Source: Deltaproteobacteria bacterium
GTDB lineage: Bacteria > Myxococcota_A > UBA9160 > JAFDET01
Direction of reading: 5' to 3'
Assembly (NCBI GenBank): GCA_019310195.1
Contig: JAFDET010000002.1
Location: 1 to 54,304, forward strand
Length of the DNA stretch: 54,304 nt
The notes beneath the pieces were generated by a model. It saw nothing but the letters and a program-made list of their open reading frames with translations, had not been told where the DNA came from and did not search any database. Of this stretch, positions 17,248 to 25,445 are shown in pieces (the stretch's first letter is position 1; every line of letters begins with the position of its first letter). The translations under genes and the position numbers were made by a program.

Positions 17248-17273
17248 GCCAATCGCTGCGTCTTGTGATTGGC
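17248..17273. promoter_or_regulatory. Inverted repeat in the divergent gap before the lipoprotein gene
   Basis: GCCAATC (17248-17254) and GATTGGC (17267-17273) form a seven-base inverted repeat with a 12-base centre, ending 7 bases before GTG 17281. It could be an operator or an RNA hairpin hiding the ribosome site. The same gap holds GCAGTCGGG twice (17192-17200 and 17214-17222), 22 bases apart. Confidence 0.35.
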
Positions 17274-17280
17274 TGTCGCC

Positions 17281-17859
17281 GTGAAACGGCATCTCCTGAT
17301 CGTCGTCCTGGCGCTCGTGGTCCCCTCCTGCAAGACGGCCCAGCTGATCGACACCTGGGCCCCGAAGGACTACGCGGGCGCGCCGTACGAGCGTCTGATG
17401 ATCGTGGGCCTGGCCCCGAACGCGGCAGCACGGGCTCAGTACGAGAACGACTTCGTCGACAAGCTGGCGAACCATGGAGTCCTCTCGGTCGCCAGCATCA
17501 ACGTGGTCCCCGAGCTCGAGAACATCGACCGCAAGACGGTCGAGTCCTGGCTCGCCGAGTACAAGCTCGACGGCGTGATCGTGACGCGGGTGAACACCAC
17601 GAAGCCCGCTCGGCACTACGTCCCTCCGCACGACAGCCTCAGCGGCTGGTACGGCGCGTGGGCGGCCGAGAGCCGGAGGGCCCCCAGGAAGGAAAAGTTC
17701 TTCCTCGAGACCGATCTCTTCGATGCGAAGACCGAGGAGCTCCTCTATTCGGCCGTGGTCGAGACGAAGATCAAGGACGACCGCACCGAGCCGATCCACG
17801 CGGTGATCGACCAGCTCGCCGCCGACATGGTCCAGCGCGGCTATTTCCGCGGCCCCTGA
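17281..17859 (+). CDS. Putative lipoprotein (DUF4136-like)
   Basis: A 192-residue protein; GTG 17281 gives MKRHLLIVVLALVVPSC, a short lipoprotein signal with Cys17 as the lipidated residue. The frame is open four codons further upstream. The mature part begins with a WAPKDYAGAPYERLMIVGL segment and later has VIVTRVNTTK and a C-terminal AADMVQRGYF. This is the pattern of small lipoproteins in the DUF4136 or related groups, with an alpha/beta fold and unknown role. Leucine and alanine codons differ somewhat from the flanking housekeeping genes (more CTC). It stands alone between two minus-strand genes. Confidence 0.7.
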   Translation: MKRHLLIVVLALVVPSCKTAQLIDTWAPKDYAGAPYERLMIVGLAPNAAARAQYENDFVDKLANHGVLSVASINVVPELENIDRKTVESWLAEYKLDGVIVTRVNTTKPARHYVPPHDSLSGWYGAWAAESRRAPRKEKFFLETDLFDAKTEELLYSAVVETKIKDDRTEPIHAVIDQLAADMVQRGYFRGP

Positions 17860-17884
17860 GGCGCACCCTGGAACCGGGCGTCGA

Positions 17885-18403
17885 TCACTCTGGCGTCCCG
17901 CTCCATTGCGCGGCCAACGCCAACAACACCTGGGACACGGCGTCCTTGTGCTCGACCATGAGCAGCCGCGCAACGCGGTCGGGTCCGAAGAGGAGCTGCC
18001 CGAGGGCGCGTTCGTCGGCGGAGAGCCGCAGCGCGAGGACCCGCGGCGCATGCTCGCGCAGCAGCGCTTCGACATTGCGGTAGAAGCGCTCCGCGCCATC
18101 ATCCGCCAGCACCAGAAGCCTCGAAACGCGTGCGCCGCGCGCAGCGCCGGTTCTCTGGTCGACGTGTGCGAGCCCCCGTGCTTCCGCGGTGAGCGCACGC
18201 GTCGTCTCTTCCAGGCCGCGGACGATCTGGCCCGCAGAGAAGGCGCTGGTCAGTGCGGCTTCGAGCCCAGGCGAGAGCTCGGCTCGCGCCACGCGCAGTT
18301 TGCCGCGCGGCCAAAGCGGGACCGCGCGCGCGGCGAGTTCGCGGGCGAGCTGCGCGCCTGCGGGATCCTCCTCGACCTTCCTGGGTAGACGCAGCGCTTC
18401 CAT
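17885..18403 (-). CDS. Conserved hypothetical protein
   Basis: A 172-residue protein with ATG 18403; a TTG 27 bases upstream is an alternative. There is no signal peptide, membrane segment or familiar motif. The protein is rich in Leu, Ala and Arg. It has a hydrophobic strand RVSRLLVLADDGAERFYR followed by a helix and a second core, RVLALRLSADERALGQLLFG, ending in VARLLMVEHKDAVSQVLLAL, which suggests a compact alpha/beta domain. It diverges from the permease gene at 18514 and converges on the lipoprotein gene. No function is assigned. Confidence 0.6.
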   Translation of the reverse strand: MEALRLPRKVEEDPAGAQLARELAARAVPLWPRGKLRVARAELSPGLEAALTSAFSAGQIVRGLEETTRALTAEARGLAHVDQRTGAARGARVSRLLVLADDGAERFYRNVEALLREHAPRVLALRLSADERALGQLLFGPDRVARLLMVEHKDAVSQVLLALAAQWSGTPE

Positions 18404-18513
18404 TCGTGCTCGTTCGCCGCCGGGCGGCAAAGTCGGAGGGACTCCGTCAAGTAGTACATCCCAGCCCGAAAGGGGAGGGACGAGCCGGCCTGGTTCATGT
18501 GCGAGACTGCGGC

Positions 18514-19281
18514 GTGCTCGACTCGCTATCCGTGATCGACGATCCCTGGTTCTACGCGACCGCTGTCGTCGCAGTACTCCTCCTCGGCGTCGCCAAAGGG
18601 GGTCTCGCGGGCGGGATCGGCCTGGTGGCGGTGCCGCTCATGTCGCTGACGATCGAGCCCGCGCGCGCTGCTGCGATCCTGCTCCCAATCTTGATGCTGA
18701 TGGACGCGACGGCGCTGCGTCCGTGGTGGGGGAAATGGGACGCTCACAACCTCCGCACCATTGCACCGGGCGCAGTGCTCGGAACCGTCATCGGGCTCGC
18801 CACCTTCGACCTTCTCTCGCCGGATGCGCTGCGCGTGATGGTGGGGAGCATCGCGCTCGTGTTCGCACTGCGCTGGTGGCTCGTCCGCGACTCCGGCCCC
18901 CCGCGCACAGCGAGCTATGCGCGCGGCATGTTCTGGTCGACGTTGGCGGGCTTCACGAGCTTCGGCGTCCACGCCGGTGGCCCTCCACTGCACATCTACC
19001 TGCTGTCGCAGCGGCTCGACAAGACGACCTTCCAGGCTACGACCGTGGCCTTCTTCTTCGCAGTGAACTGGCTGAAGCTCGGCCCCTACGCCTGGCTGGG
19101 GCAGCTGGACGGCTCGAACCTCGCGACCTCCCTTCTGCTCGCGCCTCTGGCACCCGTCGGCATCGTGCTCGGCACCTGGCTGCACCACCGCACCGACGAG
19201 AAGATCTTTTTTCGCATCGTCTACGCGTCCCTGGTCGTGCTCGGACTGAAGCTGATCCAGGACGGGCTGGTGGGCGGGTAG
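18514..19281 (+). CDS. TauE/SafE-family membrane permease
   Basis: A 255-residue integral membrane protein. I prefer GTG 18514; GTG 18532 is also possible. Hydrophobic segments recur through the length (ATAVVAVLLLGVAKGGLAGG, LVAVPLMSLTI, AAAILLPILMLMDA, and others, seven to eight in all). The N-terminal GVAKGGLAGGIGLVAVPLM and the repeat around SFGVHAGGPPLHIYLL are the paired signatures of the TauE/SafE family (PF01925), which exports sulfite, sulfoacetate or related organic anions. No sulfur genes adjoin it, so the substrate is open. It converges on the lytic transglycosylase gene 19 bases away. Confidence 0.85.
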   Translation: MLDSLSVIDDPWFYATAVVAVLLLGVAKGGLAGGIGLVAVPLMSLTIEPARAAAILLPILMLMDATALRPWWGKWDAHNLRTIAPGAVLGTVIGLATFDLLSPDALRVMVGSIALVFALRWWLVRDSGPPRTASYARGMFWSTLAGFTSFGVHAGGPPLHIYLLSQRLDKTTFQATTVAFFFAVNWLKLGPYAWLGQLDGSNLATSLLLAPLAPVGIVLGTWLHHRTDEKIFFRIVYASLVVLGLKLIQDGLVGG

Positions 19282-19300
19282 CCCAGAGCGCCGGCCCGAG

Positions 19301-21556
19301 TCAGGTGCTCTTGCGCTCGAGCCTGGGGATGGTGATGCGGGAGCCGGGCTGGAGGTCTTGGAGGTTCATGTCGGGGTTGTACTCGCGCAGCAGCCAGATG
19401 GGCACGGCCCGGTGGCGCCGGGAGAGGCTCCAGAGGGTGTCCCCGCGGCGCAGCACGTGGATGCGCGTGCCGGCGACCCGGTAGCGCGCGAAGAAGTCGT
19501 TGCGGATCGCTGCGTGGTGGGCGTGGCGGCGCGCATCGAACTCGCTGCGGGACACGCGGGAGAAGTCCAGCTGCACCCGCTGCCCGATCACGATGGCGGA
19601 GCGTGGTCGCAACCCGTTCAGGTGGCGCAGCCGTGAGGTGGGAACCTGGAGCCAGTCCGCGAAGTGGCCGAGGGTTTCCCCCGCCTCGACCAGGATGTGG
19701 TCGTCCGGGCCCACGGCCAGGTGCGCGCTCCGAGGAGGCGTGGCCGGCGCGGCGGCCGCGGGGCTCGAGAGCGGCACGATCGCCGACGCCGCCGGCTCGG
19801 GGGCGACGTCCGGCGGCGGGGCTGCCGCATCCGGGGTGCGCCAGGGCAGCACCTCGTCCGCGTTCGGGGCTGCCGATGCGTCGGCTGCGTCGGGCGGCTT
19901 CGGCGCCGGGGTGGCGCTTGCCGTACGGGCCGGAGCCACCGGCAGCGTTTCCGGCGTTTCGCGGACGGCCACCACGATGGGGGAGCGGCCCGGCACTTCG
20001 GGAAGGGCTACCACGGGCTTGGGCGCCGCGGGCTTTGCGGCCGCCGGCTTGGCCGCGGCGTGGCCGGGCACGCGCAGCGGCTGGCCCACGTAGAGCCGGT
20101 TCTTGTTGCGCAGGCTGTTGCTGGCCACCAGCTTCGCCTCGCTCACGCCGAAGCGGGAGGCGATGCCGGAGAGCGTGTCGCCGCGGCGTACGCGATAGCG
20201 GCCGTCCCCGTCCAAGGTGGCCGGGCCGGCGGCTGCGACGCTGGGGCCCTCGACGCCGGGCAGGCGCAGGCGCTGGCCCTGGCGGATCCGGTGCTTGCTG
20301 CGCAGCCCGTTCAGGTCCACCAGGTCCTGCTGGCTCACGCCGTAGCGCCGCGCGATCTGGGAGAGCGTCTCGCCGCGCCGGACCACGTGGACGCTGTCGC
20401 GCTTCTGCTTGGTGTAGCGCTGGCTGGTGGGGACCGCGGCCAGGGCCGTGACGGCCGAGGCGCCGGAGGGGTCTCGGGGGATGCGCAGCTGGAAGCCCCG
20501 GGGCACGTACTTCTGGCCCCGCCATACCGCGGGCTGGAGCGAGAGGTTGTTTCCCCGCAGCGTCTTGGCGTTGATTCCCAGCGCCTGCTCCAGGGAAGCG
20601 ACCTTGTAGTAGTGGTCCAGGGTCACCGCCTCGAGCGCGGCGGGGTCGTGCCGCTCCAGCGGGCCGAAGTACTTCTCTGCGTCGCGCTCTACGTCCACTG
20701 CCGCCAGCAGCTCCGTGTAGAAGTTGCGCGAGGCGAATTTGAAGGCGCGGCCCTTGTAGCGGCGCACGATGGTGGCGATGTCGCGAGTCCCTGTGGTGCG
20801 CACGGCGCGCGACATGCCGGCCTGCCCGTGGTTGTAGGCCGTGATGGCCAGGGGCCAGGCCTTCAGCTCCTTGTAGTTGTCGTTCAGGAGTCGCGCCGCT
20901 GCCTCGGTGGCGATGAAGGGGTCCATGCGCTCGTCCACCACGTAGTCGACGCGCATGTAGAGCCGGCCCGTGGAGCGCGTGAACTGCCACAGCCCGGCGG
21001 CGCCGGCGCTGGAGTACGCGCGCGGGTTGAACGACGACTCCACGTGGGGCAGGGCGGCCACGTCCGGCGGGATGCCGGCCTCGGCAAAGACCTCTCGGAT
21101 CGTGGGCTCGTAGAGGCCGGCGCGGATCACGCCTTCGCGGAAGCGGTCGGCCTGGCCGCGCTGGAAGCGCACGTTCTTCACGGCCCTGCGCAACGTGGCG
21201 TTGCTCACGTCGGGAGGCCACAGGGCCAGCACGCGCTGCTCCAGATCCGACAGGCCGCTGCGCCGGCCCGCGCCGAGCTTGCGCAGCGCGGCCACGTACT
21301 TCTTCTTGGCGCGGTTCAGGTGACGCTCCCGTCCGCGGCGCGACAGGCCTCGGGGAACGCGGACGTCGTCGTAGACCACGTCCATGTGCACGGCGTCGTG
21401 CAGCAGCCCGCCGCCGGAGTCCACCTCGGAGTAGATGCGCGTCCAGAAGCGCACCTGGGGCTCCAGGGCCGCAGGTCGCGGCAGCCCCTCCGCCGCGGAC
21501 GGAGGGGCAACGGCCCCCAGCATGAGGGCCACAAGCATGGCGGCGGTGGTGCGCAT
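19301..21556 (-). CDS. mltD: MltD-like membrane-bound lytic transglycosylase with four LysM domains
   Basis: A 751-residue protein. ATG 21556 gives a clean signal peptide (MRTTAAMLVALMLGAVAPPS then AAEG); TTG 21580 is less likely. The SLT domain lies around residues 150-280, with catalytic Glu173 in LPHVESSFNPRAYSSAGAAG and the AYNHG element further on. Four LysM peptidoglycan-binding repeats follow, starting at VHVVRRGETLSQIA, YRVRRGDTLSGIA, ILVEAGETLGHFA and IHVLRRGDTLWSLS; the first two and last two are separated by an Ala/Pro-rich linker. It cleaves glycan strands to 1,6-anhydro ends during wall growth or recycling. E. coli MltD has fewer LysM domains. It has its own promoter (21684-21712). 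Confidence 0.93.
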   Translation of the reverse strand: MRTTAAMLVALMLGAVAPPSAAEGLPRPAALEPQVRFWTRIYSEVDSGGGLLHDAVHMDVVYDDVRVPRGLSRRGRERHLNRAKKKYVAALRKLGAGRRSGLSDLEQRVLALWPPDVSNATLRRAVKNVRFQRGQADRFREGVIRAGLYEPTIREVFAEAGIPPDVAALPHVESSFNPRAYSSAGAAGLWQFTRSTGRLYMRVDYVVDERMDPFIATEAAARLLNDNYKELKAWPLAITAYNHGQAGMSRAVRTTGTRDIATIVRRYKGRAFKFASRNFYTELLAAVDVERDAEKYFGPLERHDPAALEAVTLDHYYKVASLEQALGINAKTLRGNNLSLQPAVWRGQKYVPRGFQLRIPRDPSGASAVTALAAVPTSQRYTKQKRDSVHVVRRGETLSQIARRYGVSQQDLVDLNGLRSKHRIRQGQRLRLPGVEGPSVAAAGPATLDGDGRYRVRRGDTLSGIASRFGVSEAKLVASNSLRNKNRLYVGQPLRVPGHAAAKPAAAKPAAPKPVVALPEVPGRSPIVVAVRETPETLPVAPARTASATPAPKPPDAADASAAPNADEVLPWRTPDAAAPPPDVAPEPAASAIVPLSSPAAAAPATPPRSAHLAVGPDDHILVEAGETLGHFADWLQVPTSRLRHLNGLRPRSAIVIGQRVQLDFSRVSRSEFDARRHAHHAAIRNDFFARYRVAGTRIHVLRRGDTLWSLSRRHRAVPIWLLREYNPDMNLQDLQPGSRITIPRLERKST

Positions 21557-21683
21557 CGTCGTCAGTACACGAATCGGCAATTCTGCGGCAGAACCTGATA
21601 GCAGCGCGAATGGAGCATCCGATGCGGAGGGGGGCCGCCGGCTGTCTTCCTAGGGGGGGTGCTTCGCCTGTCCTTCGTACTCC

Positions 21684-21712
21684 ATTGTAGGAGGTAAATC
21701 GGGAGCTTCCAA
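21684..21712 (-). promoter_or_regulatory. Sigma-70-type promoter for the lytic transglycosylase gene
   Basis: On the minus strand, TTGGAA (21712-21707), a 17-base spacer and TACAAT (21689-21684). Spacing is ideal and the -10 matches five of six. The leader would be about 120 bases. It separates this gene from ffh upstream, so the two are probably not a single operon. Confidence 0.6.
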
Positions 21713-21766
21713 GCTTCGTTGCGTCTGCGGCGACTTCACCGGGCCTTCAGCCGAGCGGGGCCCGGG

Positions 21767-23278
21767 CTACTTCTTGCGCGAGCGCTTGCGGGCCTTCTTC
21801 GCGCTCTTGCGCTTCTTGCGCCGGGCCTGGCCGGAGCGCCGGGCTGCCTGCTCCGACTGCGCCGGGCCGCCGCCCCCGAGCAGCGCGGCCGGGTCCAGCT
21901 CCGGCCCGCCGGCGCCCGCCATGCGCCCCAGGCCCGGGATGCGGCTCATCAAGCCCCCGGCTCCGCCCATCTTGCCCATCATCTCGCGCATCTGGACGAA
22001 GCGGCCCACCAGGTCGCGCACCTCGCGCTGCTGGCGCCCGCTGCCCCGGGCGATGCGGGCGGCCCGGCTCTTGTCGATCGTCTCCGGCTGGAGCCGCTCG
22101 TCGCGGGTCATCGAGTGGACCATGGACTCCACCTTGACCAGCTCGTCGCCCTCCATCTGGTCGGCCAGGCCGCCGAACATGGGCAGTTTGGAGAAGATCT
22201 CCTTCAGGGGGCCCATCCGCTTGATCATCTTCAGCTGAGACAGGAAGTCCTCCAGGGAGAACTGCCCCTTCAGCATGCGCTCGGCGTCCGCCTCGGCCTT
22301 GGCCTGCTCGTCGTCGTCCAGGACCGACTCGAAGTCCTGCACCAGGCCGACCACGTCGCCCATGCCCAGGATGCGCGAGGCCAGGCCCTCGGGGCGGAAG
22401 GGCTCCAGCCGGTCCAGGGTCTCCCCGGTACCCAGGAACTTGATCGGTACGCCGGTGACGGCCTTCACGGCCAGCGCGGCGCCGCCGCGGGCGTCGCCGT
22501 CCAGCTTGGTCATCACCAGGCCGTCGAGCTTCAGGCGTTTGGAGAAGGCCTTGGCCACGTTCACGGCGTCGCGGCCCATCAGCGAGTCGCAGACCAGCAG
22601 CGTGTTGGCCGGCTCCACCCGCGCGGTGATCTCCTCCAGCTCGCCCATCAGCTCATCGTCGAGGGCCAGGCGCCCCGCGGTGTCGTAGACGACCGCGTCG
22701 AAGCCCTCCTGGCGGGCCCGCTCGGCGGCGGCCGCGCAGATGGCGGCGGGCGCTTCGCCCTCGGCGCCGGCGTGGACCGCGACGCCGATGGACTCGCCCA
22801 GGCGCTGGAGCTGCAGCACGGCAGCGGGGCGGTACACGTCGGCGGCGACCAGCAGCGGACGCCGCTTCTTCTGCTGCAGGTGGCGGGCCAGCTTGCCCGC
22901 CACGGTGGTCTTGCCCACACCCTGCAGCCCCACCAGCATCACCGACACGCGCCCGCCGGCGCCCCGGGCCAGCTCCGTATCCACCGGCCCCATGAGCGCC
23001 GCCAGCTCCTGCTCGCAGCTCGCGACGAAGTGCTGGCCGGGTGTGACCTTGTGCAGTTGACCCTGGGCGTCCCGCACGCGGGTCTGCACCTTCTCGCCCA
23101 CGCAGCGGTCCTTGACCCGCGCCAGGAAGTCGCGAACCACCTCGAAGTCCACGTCGGCTTCGAGCAACGACATGCGCACATCGCGCAGCGCTGCGTCGAC
23201 GTTCTCGTCGGTGAGTTCGCGGACGCCGGCCAGCTTCTCGCGGGCGGCGCCGAAGCCGCGAGTCAGGGTCTCGAGCAT
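21767..23278 (-). CDS. ffh: Signal recognition particle GTPase Ffh
   Basis: A 503-residue protein starting ATG 23278 with GGAGG six bases upstream; the longer open frame is spurious. Domains: an N-terminal helical bundle (residues 1-90), a G domain with LVGLQGVGKTT near 110, VYDTAGR near 195 and TKLDGDARGG near 255, then a methionine-rich M domain (KMIKRMGPLKEIFSKLP, REMMGKMGG) that binds 4.5S RNA and signal sequences. The tail is unusually basic, ending in a lysine/arginine cluster. Ffh carries nascent membrane and exported proteins to FtsY. The RNA gene is not in this window. It is divergent from the biotin carrier gene. Confidence 0.97.
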   Translation of the reverse strand: MLETLTRGFGAAREKLAGVRELTDENVDAALRDVRMSLLEADVDFEVVRDFLARVKDRCVGEKVQTRVRDAQGQLHKVTPGQHFVASCEQELAALMGPVDTELARGAGGRVSVMLVGLQGVGKTTVAGKLARHLQQKKRRPLLVAADVYRPAAVLQLQRLGESIGVAVHAGAEGEAPAAICAAAAERARQEGFDAVVYDTAGRLALDDELMGELEEITARVEPANTLLVCDSLMGRDAVNVAKAFSKRLKLDGLVMTKLDGDARGGAALAVKAVTGVPIKFLGTGETLDRLEPFRPEGLASRILGMGDVVGLVQDFESVLDDDEQAKAEADAERMLKGQFSLEDFLSQLKMIKRMGPLKEIFSKLPMFGGLADQMEGDELVKVESMVHSMTRDERLQPETIDKSRAARIARGSGRQQREVRDLVGRFVQMREMMGKMGGAGGLMSRIPGLGRMAGAGGPELDPAALLGGGGPAQSEQAARRSGQARRKKRKSAKKARKRSRKK

Positions 23279-23357
23279 CGAACCTCCAGGGGGCGCGAGG
23301 ATAGCGATCGGGTACCATCGGCGCGCCCTGCGGAACGACCCGCGAGAAGGAGCGTTC

Positions 23358-23573
23358 GTGGCGACCGAGGTCGAGGCCCAGATCACCGGGAACGTGTGGA
23401 AGATCGAGAAGCAGGCCGGAGACAGCGTGGTCGCCGACGAGGTAATCCTCATTATCGAGTCGATGAAGATGGAGATCCCCGTGGAGGCGCCCTGCGCGGG
23501 ACGGATCGCCGAGATCCGCGTCAACGAGGGCGACAGCGTGGAAGAGGGTGACGTCCTGGTCGTCCTCGACTGA
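23358..23573 (+). CDS. Stand-alone biotin/lipoyl carrier protein
   Basis: A 71-residue protein, start GTG 23358 after AGAAGGAG. Nearly the whole protein is one biotinyl/lipoyl domain with IESMKME; the lysine in E-S-M-K-M is the biotinylation site. Glycines at hairpin turns (CAGRIAEIRVNEGDSVEEGD) match the fold. Such short carriers serve acyl-CoA or methylmalonyl-CoA carboxylases whose other subunits are encoded elsewhere; none is in this window. It is followed by a GNAT gene that overlaps its 3' end. Confidence 0.88.
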   Translation: MATEVEAQITGNVWKIEKQAGDSVVADEVILIIESMKMEIPVEAPCAGRIAEIRVNEGDSVEEGDVLVVLD

Positions 23574-24435
23574 GCCCAGGGAGCCGCGGAGCGGTCCCCT
23601 GCGCGCGCGTCGCTTGGACGTGCGCCATCGCGACGCGGCGCTCGACTGTCTCGCCGTTCGCGCCCGTGCCAATCTCCTGCTCCTGGACGTGGCCCACGGC
23701 CTGGGCCGGCGTCCGTCGGCGGGCTTCGGCCGCCCGGAGCTGGTCGGAGCCTTTGCCGGCGAGCGCCTGGTGGGCGTGGCGGCCCTGCGCCCCAGCATCC
23801 TGCTGGATGCCGGCCTGGACGAAGCCGGGCTGGGGGTCCTGATGCCCCTGTTGGAGCGGGCGGGGGGCGGACTGGTGAAGAGCCCGGACGCCCTGGTCTC
23901 GCGTCTGTGGCTGCGGCTCGAACGGCGCGGCCGGCGCGCGTTGCTGGACCGTTGGGAGCAGGCCTGCGCGGTGACACCCGCGAGCCTGCTCGAGCGCGCC
24001 CCCGAGGCCGGCGTCGAGGTCCGCCGCGCGCAGCTCGAGGATCTGCCCGCCCTGGTTCATGCGGCCCGGGCCAGCCTGCGCGAGGAGGGCCGACCGGATC
24101 CCCACGACGGCGATCCCGACGGGTTCCGGCGCTGGGTGCAGAGTCGCGTGTCCCGCGCCACCGTGGTGACCCTGGACGGGCGGATCGGCTTCGTGGCCTA
24201 CGCGGACGTGCAGCGGCCCCAGGGCTGGCTGCTCCAGGGCGTCTACACCTGGCCCACGTTGCGCCGCCGCGGGCTGGCGGCGCTGGGCGTCGCCGAGGTG
24301 TGCCGAGGCGCATTCGAGGCGGGCGCCGACCACGCCCAGCTGGCCGTGGTGGAGGGCAACCAACCCGCCCAGCGGCTCTACGAAGGGCTGGGCTTTCGAC
24401 CCTTCGAACGGCTGCGCACCATCCTCTTCGCGTGA
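23548..24435 (+). CDS. GNAT-family N-acetyltransferase
   Basis: A 295-residue protein. The start is uncertain: GTG 23548 overlaps the biotin carrier by 26 bases; TTG 23614 or GTG 23620 would remove up to 24 residues that look non-conserved. The C-terminal half is a GNAT domain: VRRAQLEDLPALVHAARASL (N-terminal strand/helix), GFVAYADVQ, LQGVYTWPTLRRRGLAALGV (the R/Q-x-x-G-x-G/A acetyl-CoA loop) and NQPAQRLYEGLGFRPF. The N-terminal half is a divergent module of the same general type, as in two-domain GNAT proteins. The acetyl acceptor is unknown. Confidence 0.8.
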   Translation: MTSWSSSTEPREPRSGPLRARRLDVRHRDAALDCLAVRARANLLLLDVAHGLGRRPSAGFGRPELVGAFAGERLVGVAALRPSILLDAGLDEAGLGVLMPLLERAGGGLVKSPDALVSRLWLRLERRGRRALLDRWEQACAVTPASLLERAPEAGVEVRRAQLEDLPALVHAARASLREEGRPDPHDGDPDGFRRWVQSRVSRATVVTLDGRIGFVAYADVQRPQGWLLQGVYTWPTLRRRGLAALGVAEVCRGAFEAGADHAQLAVVEGNQPAQRLYEGLGFRPFERLRTILFA

Positions 24436-24476
24436 GCTAGGATTCGCGCTCTGCGGCGGGATTCGGAGGAATCAGA

Positions 24477-25322
24477 ATGGGTCTTCTAGACGGCAAGGTG
24501 GCGATCGTTACGGGTTCGGGCGGCGGGATCGGGCGCGAGCACGCGCTGGCCCTGGCAGCCGAGGGCGCCAGCGTGCTGGTGAACGACCTGGGCGGCGCCC
24601 GCGACGGCAGCGGCGAGGGCCACGCCATGGCCGACCAGGTGGCCGAGGAGATCCGGGCGGCCGGCGGCGAGGCCGCTCCCAACTACGACAACGTGGCCAC
24701 GGTCGAGGGCGGCCAGGCCATCCTGCAGGGCGCGCTCGATGCCTTCGGCAAGGTGGACATCCTGGTCAACAACGCCGGGATCCTGCGCGACAAGACCTTC
24801 GCGAAGATGGACGAGGCCCTGTGGGACGCGGTGATCGCCGTGCACCTCAAGGGAACCTACTGCGTCACGCGCCCGGTCTTCCTGCACATGAAGGAGCGCG
24901 GCGAGGGCGGCTCGATCATCAGCACGTCCTCGACCTCGGGCCTGGAGGGCAACTTCGGCCAGTCCAACTACGGCGCGGCCAAGGCGGGCATCGCGGGCTT
25001 CACGCGCTGCCTGGCCCTGGAGGGCCAGAAGGGCGGCATCCGCGTCAACGCCATCGCACCGGTGGCCTTCACGCGCATGACGTCGGACCTGATGGGCGCG
25101 CCCGAGATGGAGAAGACGATGGCGCCGAACCTGATCTCGCCGCTGATCGTGTTCCTGGCCAGCGACCTCTCCAAGGACGTGACCAAGACCACCTTCTTCG
25201 TCGGCGGCGGCAAGATCTCCGAGATGCGCATGACCCGCACCGAAGGCGTGACCAAGACCGACGAAGGCGGCCTCTGGACCCCCGAAGAAATCGCCGCGCG
25301 GCTGCCGGAGATCCTGGCCTAG
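24477..25322 (+). CDS. Short-chain dehydrogenase of the (3R)-hydroxyacyl-CoA dehydrogenase (MFE-2-like) type
   Basis: A 281-residue protein, ATG 24477 behind CGGAGGAATC. The NAD(P) site is VTGSGGGIGREHALALAAEG. The acidic NDLGG after the second strand and the catalytic Ser/Tyr/Lys (STSSTSG then QSNYGAAKAG) are present, as is NNAGILRDK. The motifs NDLGG and RDKTF are typical of the dehydrogenase domain of the multifunctional beta-oxidation enzyme, so 3-hydroxyacyl-CoA oxidation or reduction is the likely reaction. The hydratase domain that accompanies it in MFE-2 is absent. The gene probably forms its own unit, with a hairpin downstream. Confidence 0.88.
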   Translation: MGLLDGKVAIVTGSGGGIGREHALALAAEGASVLVNDLGGARDGSGEGHAMADQVAEEIRAAGGEAAPNYDNVATVEGGQAILQGALDAFGKVDILVNNAGILRDKTFAKMDEALWDAVIAVHLKGTYCVTRPVFLHMKERGEGGSIISTSSTSGLEGNFGQSNYGAAKAGIAGFTRCLALEGQKGGIRVNAIAPVAFTRMTSDLMGAPEMEKTMAPNLISPLIVFLASDLSKDVTKTTFFVGGGKISEMRMTRTEGVTKTDEGGLWTPEEIAARLPEILA

Positions 25323-25334
25323 AGACACGCTCTC

Positions 25335-25363
25335 CCCCTGGCGCGGAGTCTGCGCCCCAGGGG
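25335..25363 (+). terminator. Stem-loop after the dehydrogenase gene
   Basis: CCCCTGG (25335-25341) pairs with CCAGGGG (25357-25363), and CGC (25342-25344) pairs with GCG (25352-25354), with a two-base bulge and a seven-base loop. There is no T-tract, so it is either a weak or factor-assisted terminator. Confidence 0.4.
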
Positions 25364-25445
25364 CGCGCCAGCTTTCACGAAACTTTAACCCGGCGCAACG
25401 TCATCGACGGGCGGCCGGCGCGGGCTCTCGGGTATCCTGACCGCG

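Noticed and set aside
23548..24313. Minus-strand frame continuing upstream of ffh into the acetyltransferase region
   Set aside because: The ffh start at 23278 has GGAGG and a canonical N-terminus; the extension is antisense to two plausible plus-strand genes.
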